A stretch of 64,000 nt of DNA, taken from the NCBI RefSeq assembly GCF_000442645.1, contig NC_021915.1:310001-374000 (forward strand), given 5' to 3'. The notes under the pieces were generated by a model, which saw nothing but the letters and a program-made list of their open reading frames with translations, was not told the origin of the DNA and ran no database searches. Within the stretch, counting starts at the first letter, position 1. Each line of letters begins with the position of its first letter. The DNA comes from Corynebacterium maris DSM 45190 (lineage in GTDB: Bacteria; Actinomycetota; Actinomycetes; Mycobacteriales; Mycobacteriaceae). Shown here piece by piece: positions 1-8,207 of the stretch. A program made the translations under genes and the position numbers.

Positions 1-263
1 GCTTCAACGGCGCCCTGCAGAAGACCATGAAGGAAGAGGGCGTCGACGTCGACGCGCACACCCCGTCCGTCACCGCGCACGTCAGCTTCTACACGCTCGA
101 TGACGGCGGCCTCCAGCTCGGCGCCGTGCTCGAGGCGTCCTTCGAGAACCAGTCCGGCATCGACGACATCGAGGGGCTGCTGCGCAAGACGCATGACTTC
201 TGCCCCGTGTCCAAGGCCTACCGCGGCGACCTCGTCGAGTTGAAGGTCGCTCCGGCGGCCTAA
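1..263 (+). CDS. OsmC/Ohr-family peroxidase, C-terminal part
   Basis: This is the 3' end of a gene cut by the window edge; the frame is open from base 3 to the TAA at 261-263. The first complete residues are FNGAL. In OsmC/Ohr proteins the peroxidatic Cys sits in a CF motif, so the first two bases (gc) fit the end of that Cys codon. The second redox Cys lies in CPVSKAYRG, matching the family CP-S-A motif. The family reduces organic hydroperoxides with thiol reductants in the cytoplasm. Whether this is the Ohr or the OsmC subgroup cannot be settled without the N-terminus. Confidence 0.85.
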   Translation, partial: FNGALQKTMKEEGVDVDAHTPSVTAHVSFYTLDDGGLQLGAVLEASFENQSGIDDIEGLLRKTHDFCPVSKAYRGDLVELKVAPAA

Positions 264-327
264 CCGCGGCACCTCTTGTCGGTGAGTCTGCGCCCGCCGT
301 GTTTTGGGAGGGAATACCGTAGAAGCC

Positions 328-1875
328 ATGTCTTCCGGGTCCCAGAACCGCCTGCGCGGCGTGCGCGGCGCCATCCTCGCCATCCTGCTCGTCCTGCCCC
401 TGATCGCCGGCGCGCTCTTCGTCGCCGGCGACGGCATGGACCCCGCCCGCACCTGGTCCGCCGACGGTGAGGCCACCGGCGCCCCCGCCGATTCGCAGGC
501 CATTCTGCCCGCAGACCTCGTCGACGCCCGCCGCGCCGCCGGGGAGGCGGGCGCCCAGGCCAGCCTGCTGACCACCGGCACCGAAGAGCTCGCCGACGGC
601 GCCGCCGAACTCCGCGAAGGCGTCGCCCCCTTGCAGGAGGGCGTCAGCGAGGTTGCCGAGGGGGCCGGGGAGCTGTCCCAGGGCATGGTGGAGATCCAGG
701 CCGGGGTGGGCCAGTTGGGCGTCGGCGCCACCGAGATCGCGGACGCCGTGGGCGGCGCCGTCGACGGCGTCGTGAGCTTGGACGCCATCCGCGGCCAGAT
801 CATCGGGGCAGTAGACCGCACAGTCGCGGAGCTGGAAGACAACGACGACCCGAACGCGGTGGAGCTGCGGGAAGAACTCCTCGGCCTGAACGAACAGCTC
901 ACCTTGGTCGACATCGCCCCCGACCTGGCCGATCAGCTCATCGCGCTGCGCGACGGTTCCCGAGAGATCGCCAACCAGCTGACCACCCCGGGTTTCGCCT
1001 TCCATGACGGCATCTACGCCGCCACCCAGGGCGCGGCCGACCTCAACGCCGGGCTCGGGGAGGTCGACGAAGGCATGGCCCAGGCCGTCGACGGCATCAC
1101 CCAGCTTGACGACGGCGCCACCCAGATCGACACCATGGCCACCAACGCCCACAACCGGGTGGATTCCGTCAACCGTTCCCTTCCCGCCGTGGCCCCCGTC
1201 GCGGAGGAAGCGACGGAGGAGGGGCCGACGCAGTCGCTGTCCCCGGTCGTGGCGATGCTCATCGCCGCCCTGGTGATGCTCGCCGGCGCCGCGATCGCCC
1301 TGGCCGCCCACCTGTTGCCCACCCGTCGCTGGCTCATCGTGCTCGGCGGGACGGCCGCCACCCTCGTCGCCGGCATCGTCGCCCTGCTGGTCCTGGCGAC
1401 CGGGCTGAGCGCCGCCTCCGTGTGGCTGTCCGCCCTGGCGCTCGCCGTGGGCGCTCTCGCGGCAGTGGGTCTGACGAGCGCCGGAATCAAGCTCTTTGGC
1501 GTTATCGGCGGCGTGGGCGTCATGGCGGTGCTCGGCGTGCTGCAGCTCGGCGTCGTCGGCTGGGTGTGGAAGACCGCCACCGCCACCCAGGTCGCCGACT
1601 GGCTGCAGGTCGTCGCCGCTTTGCTGCCCCTGCACTGGGCGACGACCGCCCTCAGTGCGGCCGGCAATGTCGGCGCCTCCGGGCCGTTGTGGCTCGGCGT
1701 GGGGGTCCTGGCCGTGGTCGCGGCCGTGGGCCTGGTGATCGTCGGGACGGGGCGACCCCGGGCGGCTGCGGATGCGGCGGCAGCGCCGGGCGGGGAGCCG
1801 GGGGCCGAGGGGGACGACGTCGTCGTTGACGTTGACGCCGAAGCGCCCGCGACGGAAGTCTTCTCCCGGGAATAG
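328..1875 (+). CDS. YhgE/Pip-like membrane protein with heptad repeats
   Basis: A protein of about 515 residues. An N-terminal membrane segment (about residues 10-30) is followed by an extracytoplasmic region with repeated heptads such as LADGAAELREGV and LDDGATQIDTM, typical of YhgE/Pip proteins. After a short linker come five to six hydrophobic segments, the ABC-2-like membrane part, and an acidic tail. The ATG at 328 was chosen; an in-frame TTG at 304 would put the GGGAGGG motif inside the gene. It is shorter than typical YhgE proteins, mainly in the extracytoplasmic region. In other actinobacteria this family is linked to type VII-type secretion or efflux; the substrate here is unknown. 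Confidence 0.6.
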   Translation: MSSGSQNRLRGVRGAILAILLVLPLIAGALFVAGDGMDPARTWSADGEATGAPADSQAILPADLVDARRAAGEAGAQASLLTTGTEELADGAAELREGVAPLQEGVSEVAEGAGELSQGMVEIQAGVGQLGVGATEIADAVGGAVDGVVSLDAIRGQIIGAVDRTVAELEDNDDPNAVELREELLGLNEQLTLVDIAPDLADQLIALRDGSREIANQLTTPGFAFHDGIYAATQGAADLNAGLGEVDEGMAQAVDGITQLDDGATQIDTMATNAHNRVDSVNRSLPAVAPVAEEATEEGPTQSLSPVVAMLIAALVMLAGAAIALAAHLLPTRRWLIVLGGTAATLVAGIVALLVLATGLSAASVWLSALALAVGALAAVGLTSAGIKLFGVIGGVGVMAVLGVLQLGVVGWVWKTATATQVADWLQVVAALLPLHWATTALSAAGNVGASGPLWLGVGVLAVVAAVGLVIVGTGRPRAAADAAAAPGGEPGAEGDDVVVDVDAEAPATEVFSRE

Positions 1876-2036
1876 CGGGGCGGGGCACTGCGGTTTCGGC
1901 AGGTGGTGAGACCTGGATGCAGACAATTCAGGTAACCGCCGCCGCAGGATCTCGCGTCACGTGGTTTATCACCATCCGGAATTCCGCATACGCCCCTCAG
2001 GGCGACCGCGCACACTCACCCCGCACGCACAACGAC

Positions 2037-2066
2037 GAAACCCCAGGCGATTAAGCCTGGGGTTTC
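2037..2066 (-). terminator. Hairpin terminator downstream of tRNA-Pro
   Basis: A perfect 12-bp inverted repeat (GAAACCCCAGGC / GCCTGGGGTTTC) with a 6-nt loop lies seven bases beyond the 3' end of tRNA-Pro on the minus strand. The T-tract after it is short, so termination strength is uncertain. It may also stop readthrough from the plus-strand gene ending at 1875. Confidence 0.7.
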
Positions 2067-2072
2067 CAGTGG

Positions 2073-2146
2073 TCGGGATAACAGGATTTGAACCTGCGAC
2101 CTCCTCGTCCCGAACGAGGCGCGCTACCAAGCTGCGCCATATCCCG
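2073..2146 (-). tRNA. tRNA-Pro (anticodon CGG)
   Basis: The minus strand folds as a complete tRNA. The acceptor arms CGGGATA and TATCCCG pair. The anticodon stem CCTCG/CGAGG encloses the loop TTCGGGA, giving anticodon CGG, which reads CCG proline codons. The T-loop is GTTCAAATC. The discriminator base is A and CCA is not encoded. It lies alone between the YhgE-like gene and the metallophosphoesterase gene, with its own promoter and terminator. Confidence 0.96.
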
Positions 2147-2169
2147 GTGTACTCCGTGGTACGTGAAAC

Positions 2170-2199
2170 ACTGTATCGCACGGAGTTTGGAATAAGCAA
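2170..2199 (-). promoter_or_regulatory. Promoter for tRNA-Pro
   Basis: On the minus strand a -35 TTGCTT (2194-2199) and a -10 TACAGT (2170-2175) are separated by 18 bp, with the tRNA 5' end 24 bp downstream. This is the expected geometry for a housekeeping-sigma tRNA promoter. It was identified by eye. Confidence 0.6.
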
Positions 2200-2232
2200 A
2201 ACGGCTGGGCAACACGTCTTTCAGGCGTCGGC

Positions 2233-3135
2233 TCAGGCGTCGGCACGCTCCGTGATGCGCAGCAGGGTGGCCGAGGGCGGGCACCACAGCCGGGCCGGGG
2301 CGAATTTCGAGGTACCCAGGCCGTTGCTCACGTGCAGCTTCATGCCCTTGTGCTCGTGCAACCCCTGGGCGCGGCCGCGGTCGATGCCGGAGTTGGTGAC
2401 GATGGCTTTCCCGCCCGGCAGACACAGTTGTCCGCCGTGAGTGTGGCCGGCCAGCGCCAGCTGGTAGCCGTCGGCGGCGAAACGGTCGAGCACCCGCGGT
2501 TCGGGGGCGTGCAGCAACCCGATGGTCAGGTCGGCGTCCTCGTTGGGGGCGCCGGCGATCAGGTCGTAGTCGTCGAAGTCGTGGTGGGGGTCGTCCACTC
2601 CGGCGGCGGCGATGCGCACGGGGCCGACCTGGAACTCCAGCCGCTTGTGGGTGGCGTCGTACCATCCGCGTTCAACGCAGGCGGCGCGCAGATCTTTCCA
2701 CGGCAGCTCCACGTAGGAGGGGGCGCGCTTGCGCTTGAACAGGTACTTCGCCAGGTTCGGCATCCGCGGTTCCCAGTAGTCGTTGGTGCCGAAGACCATC
2801 ATGCCGGGGCGGTTCAACAGGGGGCCCAGGGCCCGCAGGGCATCCGGGACGGCGCGCTTGTCGGAGAGATTGTCGCCGGTGTTGACCACCAGGTCAGGGG
2901 AGAGGGAGTCGAGGGCGGAGACCCACGCGATTTTCTCCTCCTGGCCGGGGATCATGTGCAGGTCGGAGACGTGCAGGAGCCGGAATTCCTGCTTGCCGCG
3001 CAACGTGCCGGGCGGAAGCAACGGCAGTTCATGTTGTTTGAGCTGGAAATTGTTCAGTTGGTTGTAGCCCCAGGCGGCCAGGCCGACGCCGGCTGCGGCG
3101 CCCGCGCCGAGGGAGGACAACACCACTTTGTTCAT
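2233..3135 (-). CDS. Metallophosphoesterase, membrane-anchored
   Basis: A calcineurin-like phosphoesterase of 300 residues. Its dinuclear-metal motifs appear in order: HVSDLHM (D-x-H), NTGDNLSD (GD), VFGTNDYW (a GNHD variant), GLLHAPE and LAGHTHGG (GHxH). An N-terminal hydrophobic stretch after MNKVVLSSL resembles a signal anchor, so the catalytic domain probably faces outward, as in YkuE-type proteins. The ATG at 3135 was chosen over upstream in-frame starts because it directly precedes the hydrophobic segment. It is divergent from the YqeY gene, 42 bp away. The natural substrate is unknown. Confidence 0.85.
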   Translation of the reverse strand: MNKVVLSSLGAGAAAGVGLAAWGYNQLNNFQLKQHELPLLPPGTLRGKQEFRLLHVSDLHMIPGQEEKIAWVSALDSLSPDLVVNTGDNLSDKRAVPDALRALGPLLNRPGMMVFGTNDYWEPRMPNLAKYLFKRKRAPSYVELPWKDLRAACVERGWYDATHKRLEFQVGPVRIAAAGVDDPHHDFDDYDLIAGAPNEDADLTIGLLHAPEPRVLDRFAADGYQLALAGHTHGGQLCLPGGKAIVTNSGIDRGRAQGLHEHKGMKLHVSNGLGTSKFAPARLWCPPSATLLRITERADA

Positions 3136-3177
3136 CGCACTCACCCCGTCGAGCCTACCCGCGAGTACCGTGGGGAT

Positions 3178-3654
3178 ATGAGTGAGTTGAAGGAAACCAT
3201 CCGCCAAGACCTGAAAACGGCCATGAAGGCCCGCGACAAGGGCCGCACCGGCACCATCCGTATGCTGCTGGCCGCCATCCAGGCAGAAGAGACCACCGGC
3301 GCCAAGCGCGAGGCCACCGACGAAGACGTGATCAAGGTGATCGCCCGGGAGGTCAAGAAGCGCCGCGAGTCGGTGGAGATCTACACCCAGAACGGGCGCG
3401 AGGACTTGGCGGAGACGGAGCTCGCCGAGATCGCCGTCTTGGAGGACTACCAGCCGGCGCAGCTTGACGACGCCGCCGTCGCCGAGATCGTGGACGCCTC
3501 CGTGGCGGCGGTCGCCGCCGAGCAGGGCGTCGACGTTTCCGAGGTGGGCATGCGGCAGATGGGTCAGGTCATGAAAGAAGCCACCGGCCGGGCGGCCGGT
3601 GGCGTGGACGGCAAGCGCCTGTCCGGCGCCGTCAAGCAGCGCCTGGCCGGTTAA
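3178..3654 (+). CDS. GatB/YqeY domain protein
   Basis: A 158-residue helical protein that starts MSELKETIRQDLKTAM and contains TIRMLLAAIQAEE and YQPAQLDDAAVAEIV, characteristic of the YqeY family. The fold resembles the tRNA-binding tail of the amidotransferase subunit GatB, but stand-alone YqeY proteins have no proven role. The C-terminal AAGGVDGKRLSGAVKQRL segment is the usual family ending. The gene ends convergently, 6 bp from the end of the PBP gene. Confidence 0.88.
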   Translation: MSELKETIRQDLKTAMKARDKGRTGTIRMLLAAIQAEETTGAKREATDEDVIKVIAREVKKRRESVEIYTQNGREDLAETELAEIAVLEDYQPAQLDDAAVAEIVDASVAAVAAEQGVDVSEVGMRQMGQVMKEATGRAAGGVDGKRLSGAVKQRLAG

Positions 3655-3660
3655 AGCTCC

Positions 3661-6111
3661 TTAGAGCAGGGAGCCGAGGAAGTCGTCTATGTCGCGCTGA
3701 AAGCCGCGGATGTCTTCTTCGGTGATCCCAAATTCGGGGAGGGCGGGGGCGTTCCCGGGGGCCGGTGCGGGGGCGGGTTCCGCCTCAGCGGGAACCGGAG
3801 CCGGAACGGGGGCCGGCGCCGGGGCCGCCTGCGTCGTCACGGAGGTGGGTGTGCCGTCAGAGACCAGCAGAACCACTTCCTTGTCCCCGCCCGGGATCAT
3901 GGAGACCTGGGAGACCGCGCCGTCGGGCATGCCCGCGCCGTCACCCCGGCGGGTGTCGGCCACCGAGTAGCCGGCGTCTTCGAGCATCACCCGCGCCGAA
4001 TCGGCGGATAGCCCGATGACCTGGTTGAACAAGGTGGCGGACGTGCCGGCCCCGTACAGGGAGTTGGCGGCCGGGACGTAGCCGGCGGCCGCGCTCGGCA
4101 TCCGCTGCACCGTCTGGTAGAAGGTGCGGGCCGGCTCCAGGCCGCCGTAGAGCGAGCCGCCGGAGCACTGGCGCACCGGGGAGGTGCACAAAGGCGTGGT
4201 GTTGGTGCCGTCGTTGTAGATGTACGGCGCCATCGCCACTTCACTGTTGAAGCCCAGGAACGCGGAGGACTGGTGGGACTCGGTGGTGCCGGTCTTGGCG
4301 GCCGCGGTGCCGGTGAAGCCGGTGGCGTTGGCGGCGCCCGCGGCGGTGCCGTACTCCGTGTCCGCGGTCATGGCGCTGGCCAGGGAATCGGACAGGTCGG
4401 CGTCGAGCACGCTCTCGCACTCGGGACGCTCGAGGAAGACTTCCTGGCCCGTGCGGTCCTGGACGGAGGAGATCGGGTTGGGCTCGCACCAGCGGCCGGA
4501 GGAGGCCAGGGTGGCGCCCACGTTGGACAGCTCCAGCGGGTTCACCGCGGTGGGGCCCAGGGTGTAGGAGCCGAGGTTGGCCTCCTTGAAGTACTCGGCG
4601 ATGGAGTACTCGTCGTTGAAGGTGCCTTCCTCGGTGTAGCTGCGTAGGCCGAGCTTGACGGACATGTCCACCACGGCCTCCACGCCCACCTGCTCGATGA
4701 GCATGATGAAGGTCGTGTTCGGGGAGTAGGCCAAGGCCTCCTCCAGCGTCATCTGCGACTGGTAGGTGCCGGCGTTTTCCACGCAGTAGGTGTTCGGCGG
4801 GCATCCCGCGGCGCCGCCGGAACCCATGCCCCGGGCCTCGTAGCGGGTGGGCACGGGCAGGGTGGTGTCCAGCCCCACGCCCTGCTCCATGGCCGCGGCG
4901 GCGGTGAAGACCTTGAACACCGAACCCGCGCCGTTGCCGATCAGCGAACTTGGCTGCGGCAGGTACGTCTGGCCCGCCTCCAGGTCGAGGCCGTAGTCGC
5001 GGGAAGAGACCATCGCGAGGATGTCGCGGCTGTCCTGGCCCGGCTCAATCACGTTGAGAACCTCGGCCACGCCCGGCTGGGAGGGAGATACCATGCTGGT
5101 CACCGTGTCGTGCGCGACGTTTTGGGCCTGCGGGTCCAGCGTGGTGGTGACGGTGAAGGAGTCGGTGCGCAGCTGCTCTTCCGTGATGCCCTTGGCCTGC
5201 AGGTAGGTCACGGCGTAGTCGCAGAAGAAGCCGCGATCGCCGGCCCCGATGCAGCCGTTGGGCAGGGTGGCCGGCGACTCCAGCACCCCCAACGGCTCCG
5301 CCGCGTGGGCGTCGGCCGTGGCCTGATCGATGTAGCCGTACGCGGCCATCGACTGCAGCACGGTGTTGCGGCGCTCCACCACGACGTCGTAATTGGTGTA
5401 CGGGTTCAGGTACTCCGAGGACTGCACCATGCCCGCCAGCATCGCGGACTGCGGCACGTTCAGTTCGGCCGCGGAGAGCCCGAAGTAAGTGCGGGCCGCG
5501 GCCTCAATGCCGTAGGCGTGGTTTCCAAAGGGCACCAGGTTGAGATAGCGCGTGAGGATCTCGTCCTTCTCCAGCTCGTCATCGAGCTGGGTGGCCATGC
5601 GCATCTCCCGCAGCTTGCGGGGAATAGATTGCTCGGTGGCGGAGGCCTGATCCTCGGAGGAGTCGGCCTCGACGTGCAGCAGGTAGTTCTTCACGTACTG
5701 CTGGTTGATCGTGGACGCGCCCTGCTCCACCCCGCCGGCGAGCAGGTTGGTCACCAGGGCGCGCAGGGTGCCCTGAATGTCCACGCCCTCGTGCTCGTAG
5801 AAGCGGTGATCCTCGATGGAGATGATTGCGTCCTTCATGTTCTGCGAGATCTGCTCTCCCGACACCGGATGGCGGCGCTGATCGTAGAGCCACGCCATGG
5901 GCTCGCCGGTCGCGTCGTTGATGGTCGTCACCCCCGGCGTCCACCCGTCAGTCATGTCCGCGAGGTTGGACTGCATCGTTTCATTGGTGCGTGCGACGGC
6001 AGCCCCCGAGACGCCGGCGACCGGGGCCATGGCCAGGGCGCCGAGAACTCCGGCCAAGACGGTGGCGAGGATGATCTTGACGGTGGCGCTGAGATTCTTC
6101 GCATCATTCAC
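3661..6111 (-). CDS. ponA: Class A penicillin-binding protein (transglycosylase/transpeptidase)
   Basis: A bifunctional peptidoglycan synthase of 816 residues. A single membrane segment spans about residues 10-35. The GT51 glycosyltransferase domain carries EDHRFYEHEGVD with catalytic Glu about 100 and GASTINQQYVKN. The transpeptidase domain carries SVFK (Ser about 397), the SPNT motif (S-x-N) and KTGT (Lys about 606). The C-terminus has a PASTA-like stretch followed by a Pro/Ala-rich linker and a short acidic helix. The start is GTG at 6111. It is divergent from whcA. It polymerises and crosslinks wall glycan on the outer face of the membrane. Confidence 0.93.
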   Translation of the reverse strand: MNDAKNLSATVKIILATVLAGVLGALAMAPVAGVSGAAVARTNETMQSNLADMTDGWTPGVTTINDATGEPMAWLYDQRRHPVSGEQISQNMKDAIISIEDHRFYEHEGVDIQGTLRALVTNLLAGGVEQGASTINQQYVKNYLLHVEADSSEDQASATEQSIPRKLREMRMATQLDDELEKDEILTRYLNLVPFGNHAYGIEAAARTYFGLSAAELNVPQSAMLAGMVQSSEYLNPYTNYDVVVERRNTVLQSMAAYGYIDQATADAHAAEPLGVLESPATLPNGCIGAGDRGFFCDYAVTYLQAKGITEEQLRTDSFTVTTTLDPQAQNVAHDTVTSMVSPSQPGVAEVLNVIEPGQDSRDILAMVSSRDYGLDLEAGQTYLPQPSSLIGNGAGSVFKVFTAAAAMEQGVGLDTTLPVPTRYEARGMGSGGAAGCPPNTYCVENAGTYQSQMTLEEALAYSPNTTFIMLIEQVGVEAVVDMSVKLGLRSYTEEGTFNDEYSIAEYFKEANLGSYTLGPTAVNPLELSNVGATLASSGRWCEPNPISSVQDRTGQEVFLERPECESVLDADLSDSLASAMTADTEYGTAAGAANATGFTGTAAAKTGTTESHQSSAFLGFNSEVAMAPYIYNDGTNTTPLCTSPVRQCSGGSLYGGLEPARTFYQTVQRMPSAAAGYVPAANSLYGAGTSATLFNQVIGLSADSARVMLEDAGYSVADTRRGDGAGMPDGAVSQVSMIPGGDKEVVLLVSDGTPTSVTTQAAPAPAPVPAPVPAEAEPAPAPAPGNAPALPEFGITEEDIRGFQRDIDDFLGSLL

Positions 6112-6263
6112 GCTCCATACCCTACGGGCTGAAGGAATGAAGCGACATCTTTGCGGGGGCCACGATCCCCCACAAAGTGTGACGTATTCGACGGGAATAT
6201 TATTTTGTGCTTAGAATAACCTCCTGAATCTATAGCTTTTACAAACGACGGGAGGATCTCGGG

Positions 6264-6581
6264 ATGGCCGTGCAAGTGGATGGTTCGAAAACTCGGCCGC
6301 TCAGCTTTGAGCGCGATGAATGGGTCGCTCGATCCGTATGTCGTAACGGGGATCCGGACGCGCTGTTCGTCCGTGGCGCGCAGCAGCGGGAGGCGGCCAC
6401 GGTGTGCCGCGGGTGCCCGGTGGCGGTGGAGTGTCTCTCGGACGCGTTGGACAACCGCATTGAATTCGGCGTCTGGGGAGGGCTGACGGAGCGGCAGCGG
6501 CGCGCGCTGCTGAAGAGGAATCCCGACATCGAGGATTGGGCCGGTTACCTGGCCCACGGCGGGAAAATCGACGGCGTCTAA
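6264..6581 (+). CDS. whcA: WhiB-family Fe-S transcription factor
   Basis: A WhiB-like protein of 105 residues. Four cysteines at 26, 48, 51 and 57 (the last three as CRGCPVAVEC) bind a 4Fe-4S cluster. The GVWGG turn and the basic segment ERQRRALLKR follow, as in the family. Its place next to the divergent PBP gene matches corynebacterial whcA, a WhiB4-type regulator that controls oxidative-stress genes; the symbol rests on that context. The ATG at 6264 follows a GGGAGG ribosome-binding site. The 152-bp upstream region holds a TAGAAT -10-like hexamer at 6212-6217. Confidence 0.9.
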   Translation: MAVQVDGSKTRPLSFERDEWVARSVCRNGDPDALFVRGAQQREAATVCRGCPVAVECLSDALDNRIEFGVWGGLTERQRRALLKRNPDIEDWAGYLAHGGKIDGV

Positions 6582-6613
6582 AACGGCGCCCGGAAGTCTG
6601 TAGGGTGAACGGT

Positions 6614-6769
6614 ATGACTAAATGGGAATATGCGACCGTGCCACTGCTGAGCCATGCCACCAAGGCGATCCTCGATAGTTGGGGCGAGGACGGGTGGGAG
6701 CTCGTGACCGTTCAGCCGGGGCCCAACCCCGAAAACTCCGTCGCCTACATGAAGCGCGAGGTGCAGTAG
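6614..6769 (+). CDS. DUF4177 family small protein
   Basis: A 51-residue protein beginning MTKWEYATVPLL and containing SWGEDGWELVTVQPGP, the hallmark W-E-Y and GxxGWELV pattern of DUF4177. No function is known for the family. The stop codon directly abuts the ATG of the RidA gene, so the two are probably translated together. The ATG at 6614 was chosen because the upstream extension shows no family similarity. Confidence 0.85.
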   Translation: MTKWEYATVPLLSHATKAILDSWGEDGWELVTVQPGPNPENSVAYMKREVQ

Positions 6770-7231
6770 ATGGGCGCCGTGACTGACCGCCTGGGTGAGC
6801 TCGGCGTCGAGCTGCCCGCCGTGGCCGCGCCCGTGGCGGCCTACGTGCCCACCGTGCGCGTCGGCGACCAGGTGTGGACCTCCGGCCAGTTGCCGTTCGT
6901 GGACGGCTCCCTGCCGGCCACAGGCAAAGTCGGCGGCGAGGTCTCCGCGGAAGACGGCGAGGGCTACGCCCGCACCGCCGCGTTGAACGCGCTGGCGGCC
7001 ATTGACGCGGAAGTCGGGATCGACAACGTCGCCCGCGTGCTCAAGGTCGTGGTGTTCGTCGCCTCCGAAACAGATTTCCACGGCCAACCGCAGGTGGCCA
7101 ACGGCGCCTCCAACCTCATGCAGGACGTCTTCGGCGACGCCGGAATCCACGCCCGCTCCGCCGTGGGCGTGGCCGTGTTGCCGATGAATGCGCCGGTAGA
7201 GGTCGAGGTCGTCGTCGAAGTCGCGTCCTGA
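6770..7231 (+). CDS. RidA/YjgF-family deaminase
   Basis: A 153-residue member of the RidA superfamily. The N-terminal region reads VWTSGQLPFVDG, and the C-terminal signature HARSAVGVAVLPMNAPVEVE contains the Arg used in enamine/imine binding. RidA proteins hydrolyse reactive 2-aminoacrylate-type intermediates from pyridoxal enzymes. This belongs to the longer subfamily with an insert around EVSAEDGEGYARTAALNAL. It abuts the DUF4177 gene and is followed by a strong terminator. Confidence 0.88.
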   Translation: MGAVTDRLGELGVELPAVAAPVAAYVPTVRVGDQVWTSGQLPFVDGSLPATGKVGGEVSAEDGEGYARTAALNALAAIDAEVGIDNVARVLKVVVFVASETDFHGQPQVANGASNLMQDVFGDAGIHARSAVGVAVLPMNAPVEVEVVVEVAS

Positions 7232-7250
7232 CGCCCCGCCCGACAGTGAC

Positions 7251-7284
7251 TCAGGCCCTCCCTTAGGGAGGGCCTGATTTGTTT
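7251..7284 (+). terminator. Rho-independent terminator after the RidA gene
   Basis: A 12-bp perfect stem (TCAGGCCCTCCC / GGGAGGGCCTGA) with a TTA loop is followed by TTTGTTT. It should end the whcA-DUF4177-RidA unit before the MBL-fold gene. Confidence 0.9.
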
Positions 7285-7319
7285 CTGCGAAACGCCTGGC
7301 GGGCGGTAGGCTGTTGGCC

Positions 7320-8138
7320 ATGGAGCATCCTGCGTATAGCCAACTGCGACCGGTGACCACGTCCACCTCCGTGGTCTTGTGCGCAAATCCCAGCTACACC
7401 GCCTTGGAGGGGACGAACTCATGGCTGGTGCGAGCCCCGGAGGACGACGCGGCCATCGTCATCGACCCGGGACCGGAGGACGAGGGACATCTCAACATCC
7501 TGTCGGCGAGGGGGGAGCGGGTGGCGCTGATCCTGCTCACCCACCGCCACGACGACCACGCGGAAGGCGCCCGCCGCCTGCGCCAGCTGACGGGTGCGCC
7601 GATCCGCGCCTTCGACGAACGGTACTGCTCCGATGACGCGGAAGCGTTGACGCACGGCGAAATCATCTCGCTGGACGACGTCACCCCCGAGATCGAGGTC
7701 GTGCACACCCCCGGCCACACCGCGGACTCCACGAGCTTCTTCGTCTGGTCCGGCGAGGCCAAAAAAACGGCCCTGGAAGGCATCGTCTCCGGCGACACGA
7801 TCGTCGGCCGCCACACCACCATGATCTCCGAAACCGACGGCGACCTGGGGGACTACCTCGATTCCCTGGACCTGCTGGCCACCCGCGGCGAAGGCGTCCC
7901 CCTGTTGCCGGGCCACGGCGCAAACCTGCCGGACACCTCCGTGATGGCGCAGAAGTACATCGAGCGCCGCAACTACCGGCTGCGGCAGATCCGGGAGCAG
8001 CGGGCCGAACACGGCACCGACATCGATCTGCGCACCCTGGTGGAGAACATGTACGACGACGTCGACCCGGTGCTGCGCGGGGCCGCCCAGCAGTCGACGC
8101 GCGTGGCGCTGCGCTACCTGGCGGAAATCGGCGAATAA
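7320..8138 (+). CDS. MBL-fold hydrolase (LACTB2-like)
   Basis: A metallo-beta-lactamase-fold protein of 272 residues. The metal motif is THRHDDHAEG (HxHxDH). Further ligands are in HTPGHTADS, SGDTIVG and LPGHGANL. The C-terminal helical part (YIERRNYRLRQIREQ) matches the winged-helix-like extension of LACTB2-type enzymes, which include endoribonucleases and thioester hydrolases. The ATG at 7320 was preferred to a TTG two codons upstream. It is convergent with glxR, with a shared terminator between them. Confidence 0.85.
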   Translation: MEHPAYSQLRPVTTSTSVVLCANPSYTALEGTNSWLVRAPEDDAAIVIDPGPEDEGHLNILSARGERVALILLTHRHDDHAEGARRLRQLTGAPIRAFDERYCSDDAEALTHGEIISLDDVTPEIEVVHTPGHTADSTSFFVWSGEAKKTALEGIVSGDTIVGRHTTMISETDGDLGDYLDSLDLLATRGEGVPLLPGHGANLPDTSVMAQKYIERRNYRLRQIREQRAEHGTDIDLRTLVENMYDDVDPVLRGAAQQSTRVALRYLAEIGE

Positions 8139-8155
8139 CGCGCCCCGCAACCACT

Positions 8156-8188
8156 CGGCGCCCAGGAGGGTTTCCCTCCTGGGCGCCG
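8156..8188. terminator. Bidirectional terminator between the MBL-fold gene and glxR
   Basis: A perfect 15-bp stem with left arm CGGCGCCCAGGAGGG and a TTT loop lies between two convergent stop codons. There is no long U-tract on either side, but the stem length and position support shared termination. Confidence 0.8.
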
Positions 8189-8207
8189 ATCTGTGTGGAG
8201 CGGGGGC

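Noticed and set aside
82..1926. A 614-residue open frame on the minus strand opposite the YhgE-like gene
   Set aside because: It is antisense to a well-supported gene, rich in Gly, Ala, Asp and His with no domain, the usual by-product of GC-rich third positions.
6178..6193. A possible GlxR site (TGTGACGTATTCGACG) between the PBP gene and whcA
   Set aside because: Only the left half matches; the right half lacks TCACA, so it was not listed as a feature.
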